Assembly: GCA_964392325.1 (NCBI GenBank) | Contig: CAYMPJ010000001.1 | Location: forward strand, 248,001-312,000 | Direction: 5' to 3' | DNA length: 64,000 bases | Source: CALLPQ01 sp964392325 | GTDB taxonomy: Bacteria > Pseudomonadota > Alphaproteobacteria > Caulobacterales > Parvularculaceae | In this document: positions 26,498-35,012 of the stretch, piece after piece | Numbering within the stretch: the first letter of the stretch is position 1 | Layout: every line of letters starts with the position of its first letter | Program-made: the position numbers and the translations under genes | The notes under the pieces: model-generated | Told to the model about the DNA's origin: nothing | What the model saw: the letters and a program-made list of their open reading frames with translations, nothing else | The model's database searches: none

Positions 26498-26896
26498 TTA
26501 TAGGGATTTTTGCAACTCTTCGAGGCACTCAATATTCTGTTGAGCCCCTAGTGATTTTTCTGCATTATCACCAGCTTCGCTTAACTCTTCACGGGCTCTG
26601 GAGAGATGCCCATCAATGGAGGATTTATCAAGCTCGGTAACTGGTGTTGCCTCTTCCGCAAGAACCGTCAACCCGGCTGGTGTGACTTCAGCAAACCCAC
26701 CACGCACAAGGAATTTTTCTTGCTCATTACCATTTTTCAAAATGACAATACCCGGCGCCAGAATTGTCATGAAGGGCGCATGGTTTGGTAAAATCCCGAG
26801 CAAGCCCTCAACGCCAGGAATATCAACCGCGTCGACTTCTTTCGAGACAAGCTCGCGCTCGGGTGAAACGAGGGAAAAATGAAGTTTATCTGCCAT
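26498..26896 (-). CDS. atpC: F1 ATP synthase epsilon subunit
   Basis: 132 residues. The N-terminal beta-sandwich LHFSLVSPERELVSKEVDAVDIPGVEGLLGILPNHAPFM is diagnostic. A short two-helix C-terminus (SRAREELSEAGDNAEKS) would act as the rotor-associated regulatory arm. It lies 9 bp downstream of atpD in the normal order. A second epsilon or other F1 gene does not follow. Confidence 0.96.
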   Translation of the reverse strand: MADKLHFSLVSPERELVSKEVDAVDIPGVEGLLGILPNHAPFMTILAPGIVILKNGNEQEKFLVRGGFAEVTPAGLTVLAEEATPVTELDKSSIDGHLSRAREELSEAGDNAEKSLGAQQNIECLEELQKSL

Positions 26897-26905
26897 AAAC
26901 CTGAC

Positions 26906-28339
26906 TTACGCCGCTTCCGCTGCCAATTTGGCCGCTTTTTCCATTGCTTCATCCATATTGCCGACCATATAAAAGGCAGCTTCTGGTAAGTGATCATAAT
27001 CACCGGCAACGAGGCCTTTAAAGCCTTTAATGGTGTCCGCAAGAGAAACCAATTTACCCGGTGAACCGGTAAATATCTCGGCCACGAAGAATGGTTGTGA
27101 CAAGAAGCGCTCCACTTTACGCGCACGTGCCACAACCAGCTTATCTTCTTCAGAAAGCTCGTCCATACCAAGGATCGCAATAATATCTTGCAGGGATTTA
27201 TATTGCTGAAGGATGTTTTGAACATCCCGGGCAACTTCATAATGCTCATCACCAATGATACGCGGATCAAGAATACGCGATGTTGAATCGAGCGGGTCCA
27301 CCGCCGGATAAATCCCTTTTTCAGAGATTGCCCGGTTCAACACGGTTGTCGCATCGAGGTGGGAGAAGGAAGTCGCTGGTGCAGGGTCGGTCAAATCATC
27401 CGCAGGCACATAAATCGCTTGCACCGATGTAATCGAGCCTTTGGTTGTTGTTGTAATACGCTCTTGTAGCTGACCCATATCGGTCGCCAATGTTGGCTGA
27501 TATCCCACCGCAGATGGGATACGCCCAAGTAGCGCTGACACTTCGGAACCAGCTTGTGTAAAGCGGAAAATATTATCAACAAAGAACAAAACGTCCTGGC
27601 CTTTATCACGGAAATCTTCCGCAACGGTTAGACCAGTCAAGGCCACACGCGCCCGCGCACCCGGAGGCTCGTTCATCTGACCATAAACGAGGGCCGCTTT
27701 AGAGCCTTCCGTTTTGCCATCATTTTCTTTTGGGTCAATGTTCACATTGGATTCGATCATTTCCCAGTAAAGGTCATTGCCTTCACGGGTCCGCTCACCA
27801 ACGCCGGCAAATACAGAATATCCACCATGGGCTTTGGCGATATTATTGATCAATTCCATGATCAAAACCGTCTTACCAACACCCGCGCCGCCAAAGAGGC
27901 CAATTTTACCACCCTTAGCATAAGGGCAGAGCAAATCCACAACCTTGATACCGGTCTCTAAAATTTCAGCTTCTGTTGATTGTTCCGTAAAAGGAGGGGC
28001 TTCCTGATGGATGCCACGTCTATCAGTATGCGGGATCGGCCCGGCATCGTCTACAGGCTCACCAATTACATTCATGATCCGGCCCAGTGTGCCTTCACCA
28101 ACAGGTACGCGGATCGCATCGCCAGTATCGCGTACAACGGCGCCGCGCACGAGACCCTCAGTCGAGTCCATCGCGATGGTACGCACAGCATTCTGACCAA
28201 GATGTTGTGCCACTTCGAGCACCAGACGATTGCCATTATTTTCGGTTTCCAATGCATTCAGAATGCCGGGGAGGTCCCCATCAAATGTCACGTCAACAAC
28301 AGCGCCAATAACCTGGCTAATACGGCCTTCGTTGCTCAT
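26906..28339 (-). CDS. atpD: F1 ATP synthase beta subunit
   Basis: Catalytic subunit, 477 residues, full length. The P-loop GGAGVGKT is at residues 150-157, followed by GERTREGNDLYWEM with the catalytic glutamate and ALTGLTVAEDFRD, FVDNIFRFTQAGSEVSALLGRIPSAVGYQPTL and the C-terminal LPEAAFYMVGNMDEA. The ATG at 28339 has AAGGAA upstream. In almost all alphaproteobacteria atpG lies directly upstream; here 460 bp of non-coding DNA and then a divergent sulfotransferase gene occupy that position. Confidence 0.98.
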   Translation of the reverse strand: MSNEGRISQVIGAVVDVTFDGDLPGILNALETENNGNRLVLEVAQHLGQNAVRTIAMDSTEGLVRGAVVRDTGDAIRVPVGEGTLGRIMNVIGEPVDDAGPIPHTDRRGIHQEAPPFTEQSTEAEILETGIKVVDLLCPYAKGGKIGLFGGAGVGKTVLIMELINNIAKAHGGYSVFAGVGERTREGNDLYWEMIESNVNIDPKENDGKTEGSKAALVYGQMNEPPGARARVALTGLTVAEDFRDKGQDVLFFVDNIFRFTQAGSEVSALLGRIPSAVGYQPTLATDMGQLQERITTTTKGSITSVQAIYVPADDLTDPAPATSFSHLDATTVLNRAISEKGIYPAVDPLDSTSRILDPRIIGDEHYEVARDVQNILQQYKSLQDIIAILGMDELSEEDKLVVARARKVERFLSQPFFVAEIFTGSPGKLVSLADTIKGFKGLVAGDYDHLPEAAFYMVGNMDEAMEKAAKLAAEAA

Positions 28340-28798
28340 ATTTGGTATTCCTTTTTAGTATAAACCCTATCTGAAGCGACAAGGATCGGCCCACCAACGG
28401 GTGGAAAGAAAAGTTGTGCGGGGCATAGCACTCCTTGCAACCAGTTTCCAGCCCCACAGGCACGGGTTTTTAACTTCAAAAGGACAAAATTGTCGCGGGT
28501 AAGAATGACCGGGAAATCCCCGTCGATATCGACGGCTTTGCCCCATACCGACCCCAGAAATATGCCGATAAGAAAAGGCTAGAAAGATGCTTGATGCGCT
28601 TATGGGGAGCCAGATATCGCTTAAGAAGGAATCTAGAGCGGGTTTATGGTTCAACTTTTTATGAAGCTCTCCAGTTAGGCTTTTGAGGGTAGAGCAACTC
28701 TAGCCTTCCTTTTTATTGACGAGAGCTATATCATGAGAACGCTTCGTCAATGCACCAAGCATCACTCACCGATATAGGCTTTTCTCAAACGAGGATAT
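28340..28798. other. Non-coding region upstream of atpD rich in inverted repeats
   Basis: 459 bp with no convincing gene and no trace of atpG on either strand. Structure seen: GCGACAA (28376-28382) pairs with TTGTCGC about 115 bp downstream, enclosing two smaller stems (CCCACC/GGGTGG and GGGGC/GCCCC). A perfect 16-bp palindrome CCGTCGATATCGACGG lies at 28520-28535. An 8-bp inverted pair ATTGACGA (28715-28722) / TCGTCAAT (28744-28751) sits before the sulfotransferase. It could be an atpD leader RNA, a small RNA or scar of a rearrangement. I recognise no known RNA family. Confidence 0.45.
28687..28714 (+). terminator. Possible intrinsic terminator on the plus strand
   Basis: GGGTAGAG (28687-28694) and CTCTAGCC (28698-28705) form an 8-bp stem with one mismatch and a 3-nt loop, followed by TTCCTTTTT. 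No protein gene precedes it on this strand, so if real it would end a non-coding transcript from the structured region to its left. Confidence 0.35.
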
Positions 28799-29611
28799 AT
28801 GAAACTTCCAAACCTGATTGTGGCTGGCGCCCAGAAAAGCGGGACCACGGGTTTGTTTCAGCTTCTCTCCCTACATCCAGATATATTCATGGCCGAGGAT
28901 AAAGAACTGAGCTTTTTTATCGGTAAGGACACGGTTTCCGACGAACAACTTGCTGCCTATGCTGAAAATTTTAAAAATGCCGGTGATCAGCGTTATATTG
29001 GCGAGGCAACCCCGGGCTATTTCTGGGCGCGCGACCCCTCCAACAAGTATAGCCCTAAAAATATATTGTGGAATATTCCAGAGTTGATAGCCAGTACACT
29101 CGGAAACGACATCCGGATTATCCTGAGTTTACGAAACCCTGTCGACCGGGCAATATCGGCCTATCACCATCACTATATGCGGGGTCGAATTCCCGAAGGG
29201 CAAAGCCCGCTGGATACAGACTCTAACTGGGGCATCGTTGATCTTGGGTTTTACCAAAGACATTATTTGCAATGGCAAGCAATCTTTCCCAAAGAAGGCC
29301 TTATCACAACGCTATATGACGACATGGTTGCAGACACCCGCGCCTATTTTGGAGGGGTTTGTGAACGCCTTGGGCTGGATTTTGATCCGGACGGGCCAAG
29401 TTATAAAAATTACAAATTCAAAAAACCGGTTCATTCGAAAGCAAGTTCTCAAAAGAGCTTTAACGTGGACACGCTGCCCCCTATCCCTGAAGAGGCCATT
29501 CGCGCGCTGGTCGATATATACTCTGAGGATATTGGGTTTTGCGAAGACCTAATGCAGCGTGATTTGTCCCATTGGCGCGATGTTGATGCGATTATTGCGC
29601 TCAATAGCTAA
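28799..29611 (+). CDS. Sulfotransferase family protein
   Basis: 270 residues, cytoplasmic. The PAPS 5'-phosphosulfate loop AGAQKSGTTGLFQLL is at about residues 9-23. The 3'-phosphate region IRIILSLRNPVDRAISAYHHHY lies about residues 107-125, and an acidic/histidine mid region is present. It resembles the N-sulfotransferase-like branch that sulfates glycans, but the acceptor is unknown. It appears to be a single gene, divergent from atpD. GAGGA lies just before the ATG. No polysaccharide or sulfate-activation genes are nearby. Confidence 0.85.
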   Translation: MKLPNLIVAGAQKSGTTGLFQLLSLHPDIFMAEDKELSFFIGKDTVSDEQLAAYAENFKNAGDQRYIGEATPGYFWARDPSNKYSPKNILWNIPELIASTLGNDIRIILSLRNPVDRAISAYHHHYMRGRIPEGQSPLDTDSNWGIVDLGFYQRHYLQWQAIFPKEGLITTLYDDMVADTRAYFGGVCERLGLDFDPDGPSYKNYKFKKPVHSKASSQKSFNVDTLPPIPEEAIRALVDIYSEDIGFCEDLMQRDLSHWRDVDAIIALNS

Positions 29612-29614
29612 TGT

Positions 29615-30163
29615 CTAACTTTCGCCTATCCACTGATTATATATCAATTCATAATCTATAGAGGGAAGGTGCTGCCCCCGAGTGGTGCAATAAACCTCAG
29701 ACCTGTTTTTCTTTCTTATAAATCCTGCTTTTTCCAAGACACGGCCGGACGCCGGATTGTCTGCAAAGTGTCCGGCACTGATTGTTATGTTCTTATCCCA
29801 ATTCTTAAAACACCAATCGATAATTGCCTTGACAGCCTCGCTTGCATATCCATTGTGCCAAGAGGTTTTGCCAATATGATAACCAAGTACAAAGATGGTT
29901 TCTTGCTCTTTTCTTTTTAATGTTATGCAGCCTATCAAACTCTCGTTCGAAATAATGGCAAAAGCTCCTCCCAGCGACGGGTCAATCGCCATCATTTCCG
30001 TGACTTTTGTTGTCGCCATCTCGAGGGTATAGGGAGACCCGAGGGTACCCGTCATTTTCAAAATATCATAATCATCTGTGATTTTTTGAAAATCGGCGAT
30101 ATCACTGCGTTTAAACGGGCGCAATTCCAGCCGCTTGGTTTTTAAAATCTGATCCATAGACAT
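29615..30163 (-). CDS. GNAT family N-acetyltransferase (RimJ/RimL-like)
   Basis: Acetyl-CoA-dependent N-acetyltransferase, about 182 residues. It opens with LKTKRLELRPFKRSDIADF, then SLIGCITLKRKEQETIFVLGYHIGKTSWHNGYASEAVKAIIDWCF (acetyl-CoA binding) and NPASGRVLEKAGF, the C-terminal GNAT signature. The substrate is unknown; relatives modify protein N-termini or small amines. The likely starts at 30163 or 30157 lie immediately after the poly-T tail of the rpmA terminator and have no clear ribosome binding site. It may be expressed by terminator read-through or from a leaderless transcript. Confidence 0.82.
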   Translation of the reverse strand: MSMDQILKTKRLELRPFKRSDIADFQKITDDYDILKMTGTLGSPYTLEMATTKVTEMMAIDPSLGGAFAIISNESLIGCITLKRKEQETIFVLGYHIGKTSWHNGYASEAVKAIIDWCFKNWDKNITISAGHFADNPASGRVLEKAGFIRKKNRSEVYCTTRGQHLPSIDYELIYNQWIGES

Positions 30164-30165
30164 AA

Positions 30166-30190
30166 AAAAATAGCCCGCATTGCGGGCCAT
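30166..30190 (-). terminator. Intrinsic terminator of the rplU-rpmA operon
   Basis: Read on the minus strand, GCCCGC, a 3-nt AAT loop and GCGGGC are followed by TATTTTTTT. It lies about 27 bp after the rpmA stop. Confidence 0.75.
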
Positions 30191-30216
30191 TTCAATTCAG
30201 CTTTTAAAGCGAGCGC

Positions 30217-30486
30217 TTATTCAGCCGCTAAAGTTACCGGCACCACAGAAACATAGGTACGGTTTTTGGCTTTGGTACGAAAACTGACTTTGCCATCAAT
30301 TTTAGCAAAGATTGTGTGATCTTTACCCATACCGACATTTTCGCCCGGGTGATATTTCGTACCGCGCTGGCGAACAATAATGTTTCCCGGGATAACAGCT
30401 TCATCGCCATATTTTTTGATACCTAATCGACGGCCAGCTGAATCGCGACCATTACGCGAGGAACCACCTGCTTTTTTATGTGCCAT
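30217..30486 (-). CDS. rpmA: 50S ribosomal protein L27
   Basis: 89 residues. The N-terminus MAHKKAGGSSRNGRDSAGRRLG reaches the peptidyl-transferase centre, and the body has YGDEAVIPGNIIVRQRGTKYHPGENVG. The start at 30486 is fixed by the invariant AHKKA; the 12 extra upstream codons are not coding. It lies 56 bp downstream of rplU, the universal pair. Confidence 0.97.
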   Translation of the reverse strand: MAHKKAGGSSRNGRDSAGRRLGIKKYGDEAVIPGNIIVRQRGTKYHPGENVGMGKDHTIFAKIDGKVSFRTKAKNRTYVSVVPVTLAAE

Positions 30487-30542
30487 TGGAAAAACTCCTA
30501 ATTTGCCGCAATACTTACCCACACGGCCTTAAAAAACAATAT

Positions 30543-31241
30543 CTATTTCTTCTCTTTAGCCAAAACCTTGGCTTTGCTGATCCAGTCATCCCGCTCAATA
30601 CGGCCTTTGAACTTCAAGCGAGCATCAACGAAAGCAACATTTTCCGCGTTCCAGTCAGCGATTTGCTCGAAGGTGTAAATACCCAGCTCATTGAGGGTTT
30701 CTTCAAGTTTGGGGCCAACACCCTTAATCAACTTCAAATCGTCGACCTGTGCTGGTGCGCTATCATATTGCTTGGGCGCAGATTCAGTAACTTCTCCAGC
30801 TGGCGCTGGTTTTGGAGCCGCTTCTTTCTTTGGGGCCGCCTTTTTCGGTGCTTCTTTCTTGGGAGCTGCATCTTTCGGAGCTTCCTTCTTAGGCGCTGGC
30901 TTAGCAGCCACTTTTGAAGGCTTGGCACCGCCAGTTAGAATATCCGTGACCTTAAGAACGGTCAGATGCTGGCGATGGCCCTTTTTACGGCGATAATTCT
31001 GGCGACGCCGCTTTTTAAAGATAACAATCTTGTCCGCGCGGGTTTGCTCTAGAATTTGTGCCGATACGCTTGCGCCATCAACCAATGGGGCACCAACAGT
31101 AACATCGCCGCCATTGGCGACCATGAGAACATCCTCAAGAACCACCTGATCTCCATCAGTGCCCTCAAGCTTCTCTACTTTTATGATATCATCTTTGGCA
31201 ACGCGATATTGCTTGCCGCCCGTCTTTACGACTGCATACAT
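30543..31241 (-). CDS. rplU: 50S ribosomal protein L21 with long C-terminal extension
   Basis: 232 residues, about twice the usual size. L21 proper is residues 1-102 (MYAVVKTGGKQYRVAKDD, KIVIFKKRRRQNYRRKKGHRQHLTVLKV). A linker of lysine, alanine and proline (KKEAPKKAAPKKEAAPK-type repeats) then leads to a helix-hairpin-helix-like domain (LIKGVGPKLEETLNELGIYTFEQIADW). This tail is known in alphaproteobacterial L21 and resembles the nucleic-acid-binding domains in related fusion proteins; its function is not established. Confidence 0.96.
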   Translation of the reverse strand: MYAVVKTGGKQYRVAKDDIIKVEKLEGTDGDQVVLEDVLMVANGGDVTVGAPLVDGASVSAQILEQTRADKIVIFKKRRRQNYRRKKGHRQHLTVLKVTDILTGGAKPSKVAAKPAPKKEAPKDAAPKKEAPKKAAPKKEAAPKPAPAGEVTESAPKQYDSAPAQVDDLKLIKGVGPKLEETLNELGIYTFEQIADWNAENVAFVDARLKFKGRIERDDWISKAKVLAKEKK

Positions 31242-31427
31242 GAGTTCGACTTTCTATCAGCGCGATTTATACGCGCCAGTGTCCTTTTTTACCCCGGTTT
31301 CTGTCGCCCGGTTTTATAAGATGGCGGGTTTTAGCCATTCGCCCGCATCGCGTCAAGGGATTATAGGCAAACATCTTCGAGAATTAAGCCTCTACCGGGC
31401 AGTTCCCGCTCCCACATAACCCCTCAT

Positions 31428-34277
31428 CTATTCAATTCCAGAGATAATCCGCTTCACCTGCAAGCGGTGAGCCTTTGTCGTTGGCGTCAGAGTGAAATCA
31501 AACAGCCCGAAACGACCCTTTACCTCTTCAATAGCGGCCAATGCGGCGCTGCTAGCAGACGCGGAGTAAGCGGGATGATCAATTATGTAGGAAAGTCGCC
31601 TGAGATAGGCGATTTGCAGATTGCGGCGAAACCCATTGGGGTTGGCTTTAAGATCATTTCCGATAATAGCCCTATTCAAATCAAGCATCATTTCTGCTGG
31701 GTCATATCGCCCACCATAGAGTGCAGAATCAGTCATGCGGTCCAGTACCACCGGATGGAGAAGATGATCGAGGGTCGATTTTTGGATCGTCAGAACCAGT
31801 TCGTGGATTTTTGGATCTTCCGTCGTCTCATCAAAATCAAACCCGCGCCTTTGTGGCTGCAGGCGCTGGGCCAGGCTTGCAGGGAGAGTAAAAGCATTGC
31901 GATCATAAACATATTGAGCGAGCGCACGCATAGCCTGTTTTTGGCTTGCCCGGGACACCGGTAAATAGGGGGCTTTTGGCGTATCAAGTTCTTCGCCCAG
32001 CCTATTATTGCGAACGGAGGATTTTGACTGTTCGGAGGGGCGCAACTGCGCAGGGGATAAACGTTCAACTAGAACGCCGCCAACCTGGCGGGAAATAATA
32101 TTCGCCATCTCCCCATGCTGCCGGGTGATCACCAAATAAGCCGTTAATAGGTCTTGCCAACTCCCCCGATCTGAATATTTCTCCACAAGATCAGGCAACA
32201 AACTACGGATCAACTCAATCCGCTCAACTCCATAAACAACCGGATCTGAAGACATATCATTAATATTAACTCTGGGATCGATACCAGAGCCCGGCGCACG
32301 CATATCATCCGTATCATTACCAAAGGCAAGGCCTTTTTCATGCGCCCGGCCAAGCAATTTTGTGCGCTCTTCATTTTCCAGATTTGGGCGATATCCAAAT
32401 TCAATAGCCCATTCATCATAAGGTCCGGGGCGCTGCATATAATAGTCACCCTGTTCGATGCCAAGCGGGGCAATATTAATCGCCGGATAATCCATGACCG
32501 ATGCTGTGGGCGCACCGTTTGTAATCGTCTTGTTATGAACCTCTTCCGGACCGAATTGAGTGCTGGCTTTCATATTATGATTAAGCCCTAATGTGTGGCC
32601 AACCTCATGGAGAACCAAATAATAAAGGCTCTCCTTAATCAGCTGACTGACAGATTGCGCCTCACTATTTGTCTCCAGAACTGTGCGGCCAAATTGCGTT
32701 GCCATTTGTAAATGATGCCCGGCGCTACAAAAGCGGTGGCGCTCAGGAACTTGAAACACCGTCCCGGGAGAGGAAGATATACCGGGATTATATATCTCCT
32801 CAAATCGCAAACGATTTGTGACAAATGCAAATTCCAGCATGATATCAGCGCCCAGAATTTCGCCTGTCCGTGGGTTAGTAAAGCTTGGTCCATATCCACC
32901 AAATGGCGGGTTCGGCGAAGAAGTCCAGCGCAGCACATTATATCGCAAATCCCCGGCATCCCATGAGGCATTATCAGGCTGCACCTTCACCTCGATAGCA
33001 TTTTGGAAACCCGCTTTTGCAAAGGCCGCATTCCATGCAAGAACGCCGTCCTTAATGGTTTTGCGATATTCCTGCGGGGTTGTGTTCTCGATCCACCAAG
33101 TGATTGGTTTTACCGGCTGTGACAAAGGGGCAGATGGATTTTTCTTTTCCAAACGCCACCGCGTTATCACATCGCGATAATTTACAGTTTCCGTAGATGT
33201 TAAATCGGTAACACGATTGAAAAAATACCCAATGCGATAATCGTCAAAACGTGGCTCAAAAGAAGAGGCGGCGTTAGCAACATCCACCTTCATATCTGGC
33301 ATTTTCAACAGACTGTGACGCACTTTATAAGTTGTCGTGCGCGCATCAACGACCGCATCTCCGCCCTCACTGCTCGGGCTCGGATTATCAAACACGTAAT
33401 TTATGATGATATCGGTGTTTTCTGGATAATTATGTACCGCATCGTAGCGGGTTTTTTCAGATGAAAGCGAGCCTATCGAAAATTCCTCAATATCCCGGTC
33501 CGAGCCTGGTGAAGGAATGAGCTGCTGCAAGGTTTCTGATAAAAACAGATCATCTACGCTTACTAAGTAACGCTCTTGGGAATTTCCTTCTTCCCGGTCA
33601 CTGCCCTCACCTGCAATTGTCGAGGCAGCCGATTGTGCGCCGGATTTATCATCAGATTTTTTATCTTCATCAGCTTGGGGTTTTTTATTGGGATTACTCT
33701 TTTTTTGCCCTTCATCTTTATCTGACGGCGTTGTCGCCTCAATCGATAAACTCGCCATAACCGAGATCGGAATATTGGCCTCCTTTGCATTATAGAGGTT
33801 ACTCTCGGGGTCGAAGTAAAAGGCAGTGCTTTTTTCAATAAATTCTATGCGGTCGTAATAACGACGTGGTTCAATTATTTGTTCTGCCTCATACATCCCC
33901 CGAAAAGTGCCCGACTCCACCAAGCCATCTTCATAATAACTAACCGATATAAATTCCTGACCCAATTGCTCCTTCGTGATCTCCATATACAAATCACCAG
34001 TTTGGGGATCACGATATAGAGTAAAAAGTCCCTCAATTTTTTCAAAATCGGCCACCATTTCTTCAATAGTATCTTCCTCTTCTTTCTCGTCAGTCTCCTT
34101 ATCATCATCAGCAAGGACTGGCGTTAAGAAAAACAGAGCAATGATACTCAAAAAGAGCCGAATTAAACGGTTGAGTTTATTTGACGGGAGATTGGCAATC
34201 TGGCCAACACAAAGAAGATTTAAATAGGGAGTGGGGAAGGTTTGGTTTTTCATATCGGTTTCTGCTACTAGGGACAT
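31428..34277 (-). CDS. Secreted zinc-dependent metalloprotease, DUF5117-type
   Basis: 949 residues. A hydrophobic signal (LIRLFLSIIALFFLTPVLA) is followed by a very acidic stretch (DDDKETDEKEEED). The catalytic HEVGHTLGLNHN zincin motif lies about residue 555. Upstream blocks IEPRRYYDRIEFI and RYDAVHNYPENTDIIINYVF and downstream VMDYPAINIAP match DUF5117/zinc metalloprotease proteins. A low-complexity insert rich in Lys/Asp/Ser lies about residues 185-230. A second ATG at 34253 is equally plausible as start; neither has a good ribosome binding site. Predicted periplasmic or exported; substrate unknown. Confidence 0.86.
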   Translation of the reverse strand: MSLVAETDMKNQTFPTPYLNLLCVGQIANLPSNKLNRLIRLFLSIIALFFLTPVLADDDKETDEKEEEDTIEEMVADFEKIEGLFTLYRDPQTGDLYMEITKEQLGQEFISVSYYEDGLVESGTFRGMYEAEQIIEPRRYYDRIEFIEKSTAFYFDPESNLYNAKEANIPISVMASLSIEATTPSDKDEGQKKSNPNKKPQADEDKKSDDKSGAQSAASTIAGEGSDREEGNSQERYLVSVDDLFLSETLQQLIPSPGSDRDIEEFSIGSLSSEKTRYDAVHNYPENTDIIINYVFDNPSPSSEGGDAVVDARTTTYKVRHSLLKMPDMKVDVANAASSFEPRFDDYRIGYFFNRVTDLTSTETVNYRDVITRWRLEKKNPSAPLSQPVKPITWWIENTTPQEYRKTIKDGVLAWNAAFAKAGFQNAIEVKVQPDNASWDAGDLRYNVLRWTSSPNPPFGGYGPSFTNPRTGEILGADIMLEFAFVTNRLRFEEIYNPGISSSPGTVFQVPERHRFCSAGHHLQMATQFGRTVLETNSEAQSVSQLIKESLYYLVLHEVGHTLGLNHNMKASTQFGPEEVHNKTITNGAPTASVMDYPAINIAPLGIEQGDYYMQRPGPYDEWAIEFGYRPNLENEERTKLLGRAHEKGLAFGNDTDDMRAPGSGIDPRVNINDMSSDPVVYGVERIELIRSLLPDLVEKYSDRGSWQDLLTAYLVITRQHGEMANIISRQVGGVLVERLSPAQLRPSEQSKSSVRNNRLGEELDTPKAPYLPVSRASQKQAMRALAQYVYDRNAFTLPASLAQRLQPQRRGFDFDETTEDPKIHELVLTIQKSTLDHLLHPVVLDRMTDSALYGGRYDPAEMMLDLNRAIIGNDLKANPNGFRRNLQIAYLRRLSYIIDHPAYSASASSAALAAIEEVKGRFGLFDFTLTPTTKAHRLQVKRIISGIE

Positions 34278-34356
34278 AGTATAATGAACACCCTTTTAAT
34301 GATGAACACTACAGCGGGTTGTACCGTTCAGGCAAGAATGAGGATATAGAAACCCT

Positions 34357-34836
34357 ATGCGTGGATATTTTGGCATCGGTGTTGAGCGCATTTCCAAAGC
34401 GATGAATCTGGGCGCGGTATTACGCACCGGTCATGCCTTTGGGGCAAGTTTTGCTTTTACGATTAAGGCCCACCATCGAGCAAAAATGATTGATCGCGCT
34501 GATACCTCAAAAAGTGATCAACATTTGCCCCTCTATGAGTGGAATAACCTCGATGAAATGGTTTTACCTAAAGGGTGCACCCTCATCGGTGTGGAACTGG
34601 ATGAGCGGGCAATCAATTTGCCTAGCTTTCGCCACCCTATTAACGCAGCTTATCTTCTTGGCCCTGAAAAAGGGTCTTTATCGGAGGAAGCAACCAATTT
34701 GTGCACGCATATTGTAAAAATCCCCACAAAATTTTGCATCAATGTATCCTTAGCAGCCGCGCTTGTTATGTATGACCGCACCCTAACTCTTGGACATCAT
34801 GAACCGCGCCCTATTTCTCTCCAATCTCACAAATAG
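34357..34836 (+). CDS. TrmH/SpoU-family RNA methyltransferase
   Basis: 159 residues, the size of a minimal SPOUT domain. Motif 1 is ERISKAMNLGAVLRTGHAFGA, motif 2 NAAYLLGPEKGSLSEEA and motif 3 IPTKFCINVSLAAALVMYD, the knot that binds SAM. Probable 2'-O-methyltransferase of tRNA or rRNA; the target cannot be read from sequence. Motif 3 carries FCIN in place of the more usual SLN. It appears to be a single gene, divergent from the metalloprotease. Confidence 0.86.
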   Translation: MRGYFGIGVERISKAMNLGAVLRTGHAFGASFAFTIKAHHRAKMIDRADTSKSDQHLPLYEWNNLDEMVLPKGCTLIGVELDERAINLPSFRHPINAAYLLGPEKGSLSEEATNLCTHIVKIPTKFCINVSLAAALVMYDRTLTLGHHEPRPISLQSHK

Positions 34837-34936
34837 GCCAATTGGTTTGAACTAAATCCTCATTGAAATTTATTTTTTAAAGTGATGCAGGGATTTTTCC
34901 AAACCTTCGCAGACTTTTTAAGCTGCAGAAAATGAA

Positions 34937-34960
34937 AAGCACCGGCGTGAACCGGTGCTT
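34937..34960 (-). terminator. Terminator of the MarR-family gene
   Basis: Perfect 9-bp arms AAGCACCGG and CCGGTGCTT with a 6-nt loop. Minus-strand read-out continues TTCATTTT. It lies about 52 bp beyond the MarR stop. Confidence 0.65.
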
Positions 34961-35012
34961 GATCTTTAAAACATATATGACCAATTATATGGTCACAAAA
35001 GTGACATGAGAA

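Noticed and set aside
28370..28500. Known structured RNA such as tmRNA, RNase P RNA, 6S RNA or SRP RNA
   Set aside because: None of the signature segments of these RNAs could be found; the fold is only suggestive.
28367..28654. 95-codon open frame upstream of atpD as a possible gene or atpG remnant
   Set aside because: The composition is rich in Trp/Arg without domain features. It matches no gamma-subunit motif and lies in a region of inverted repeats.
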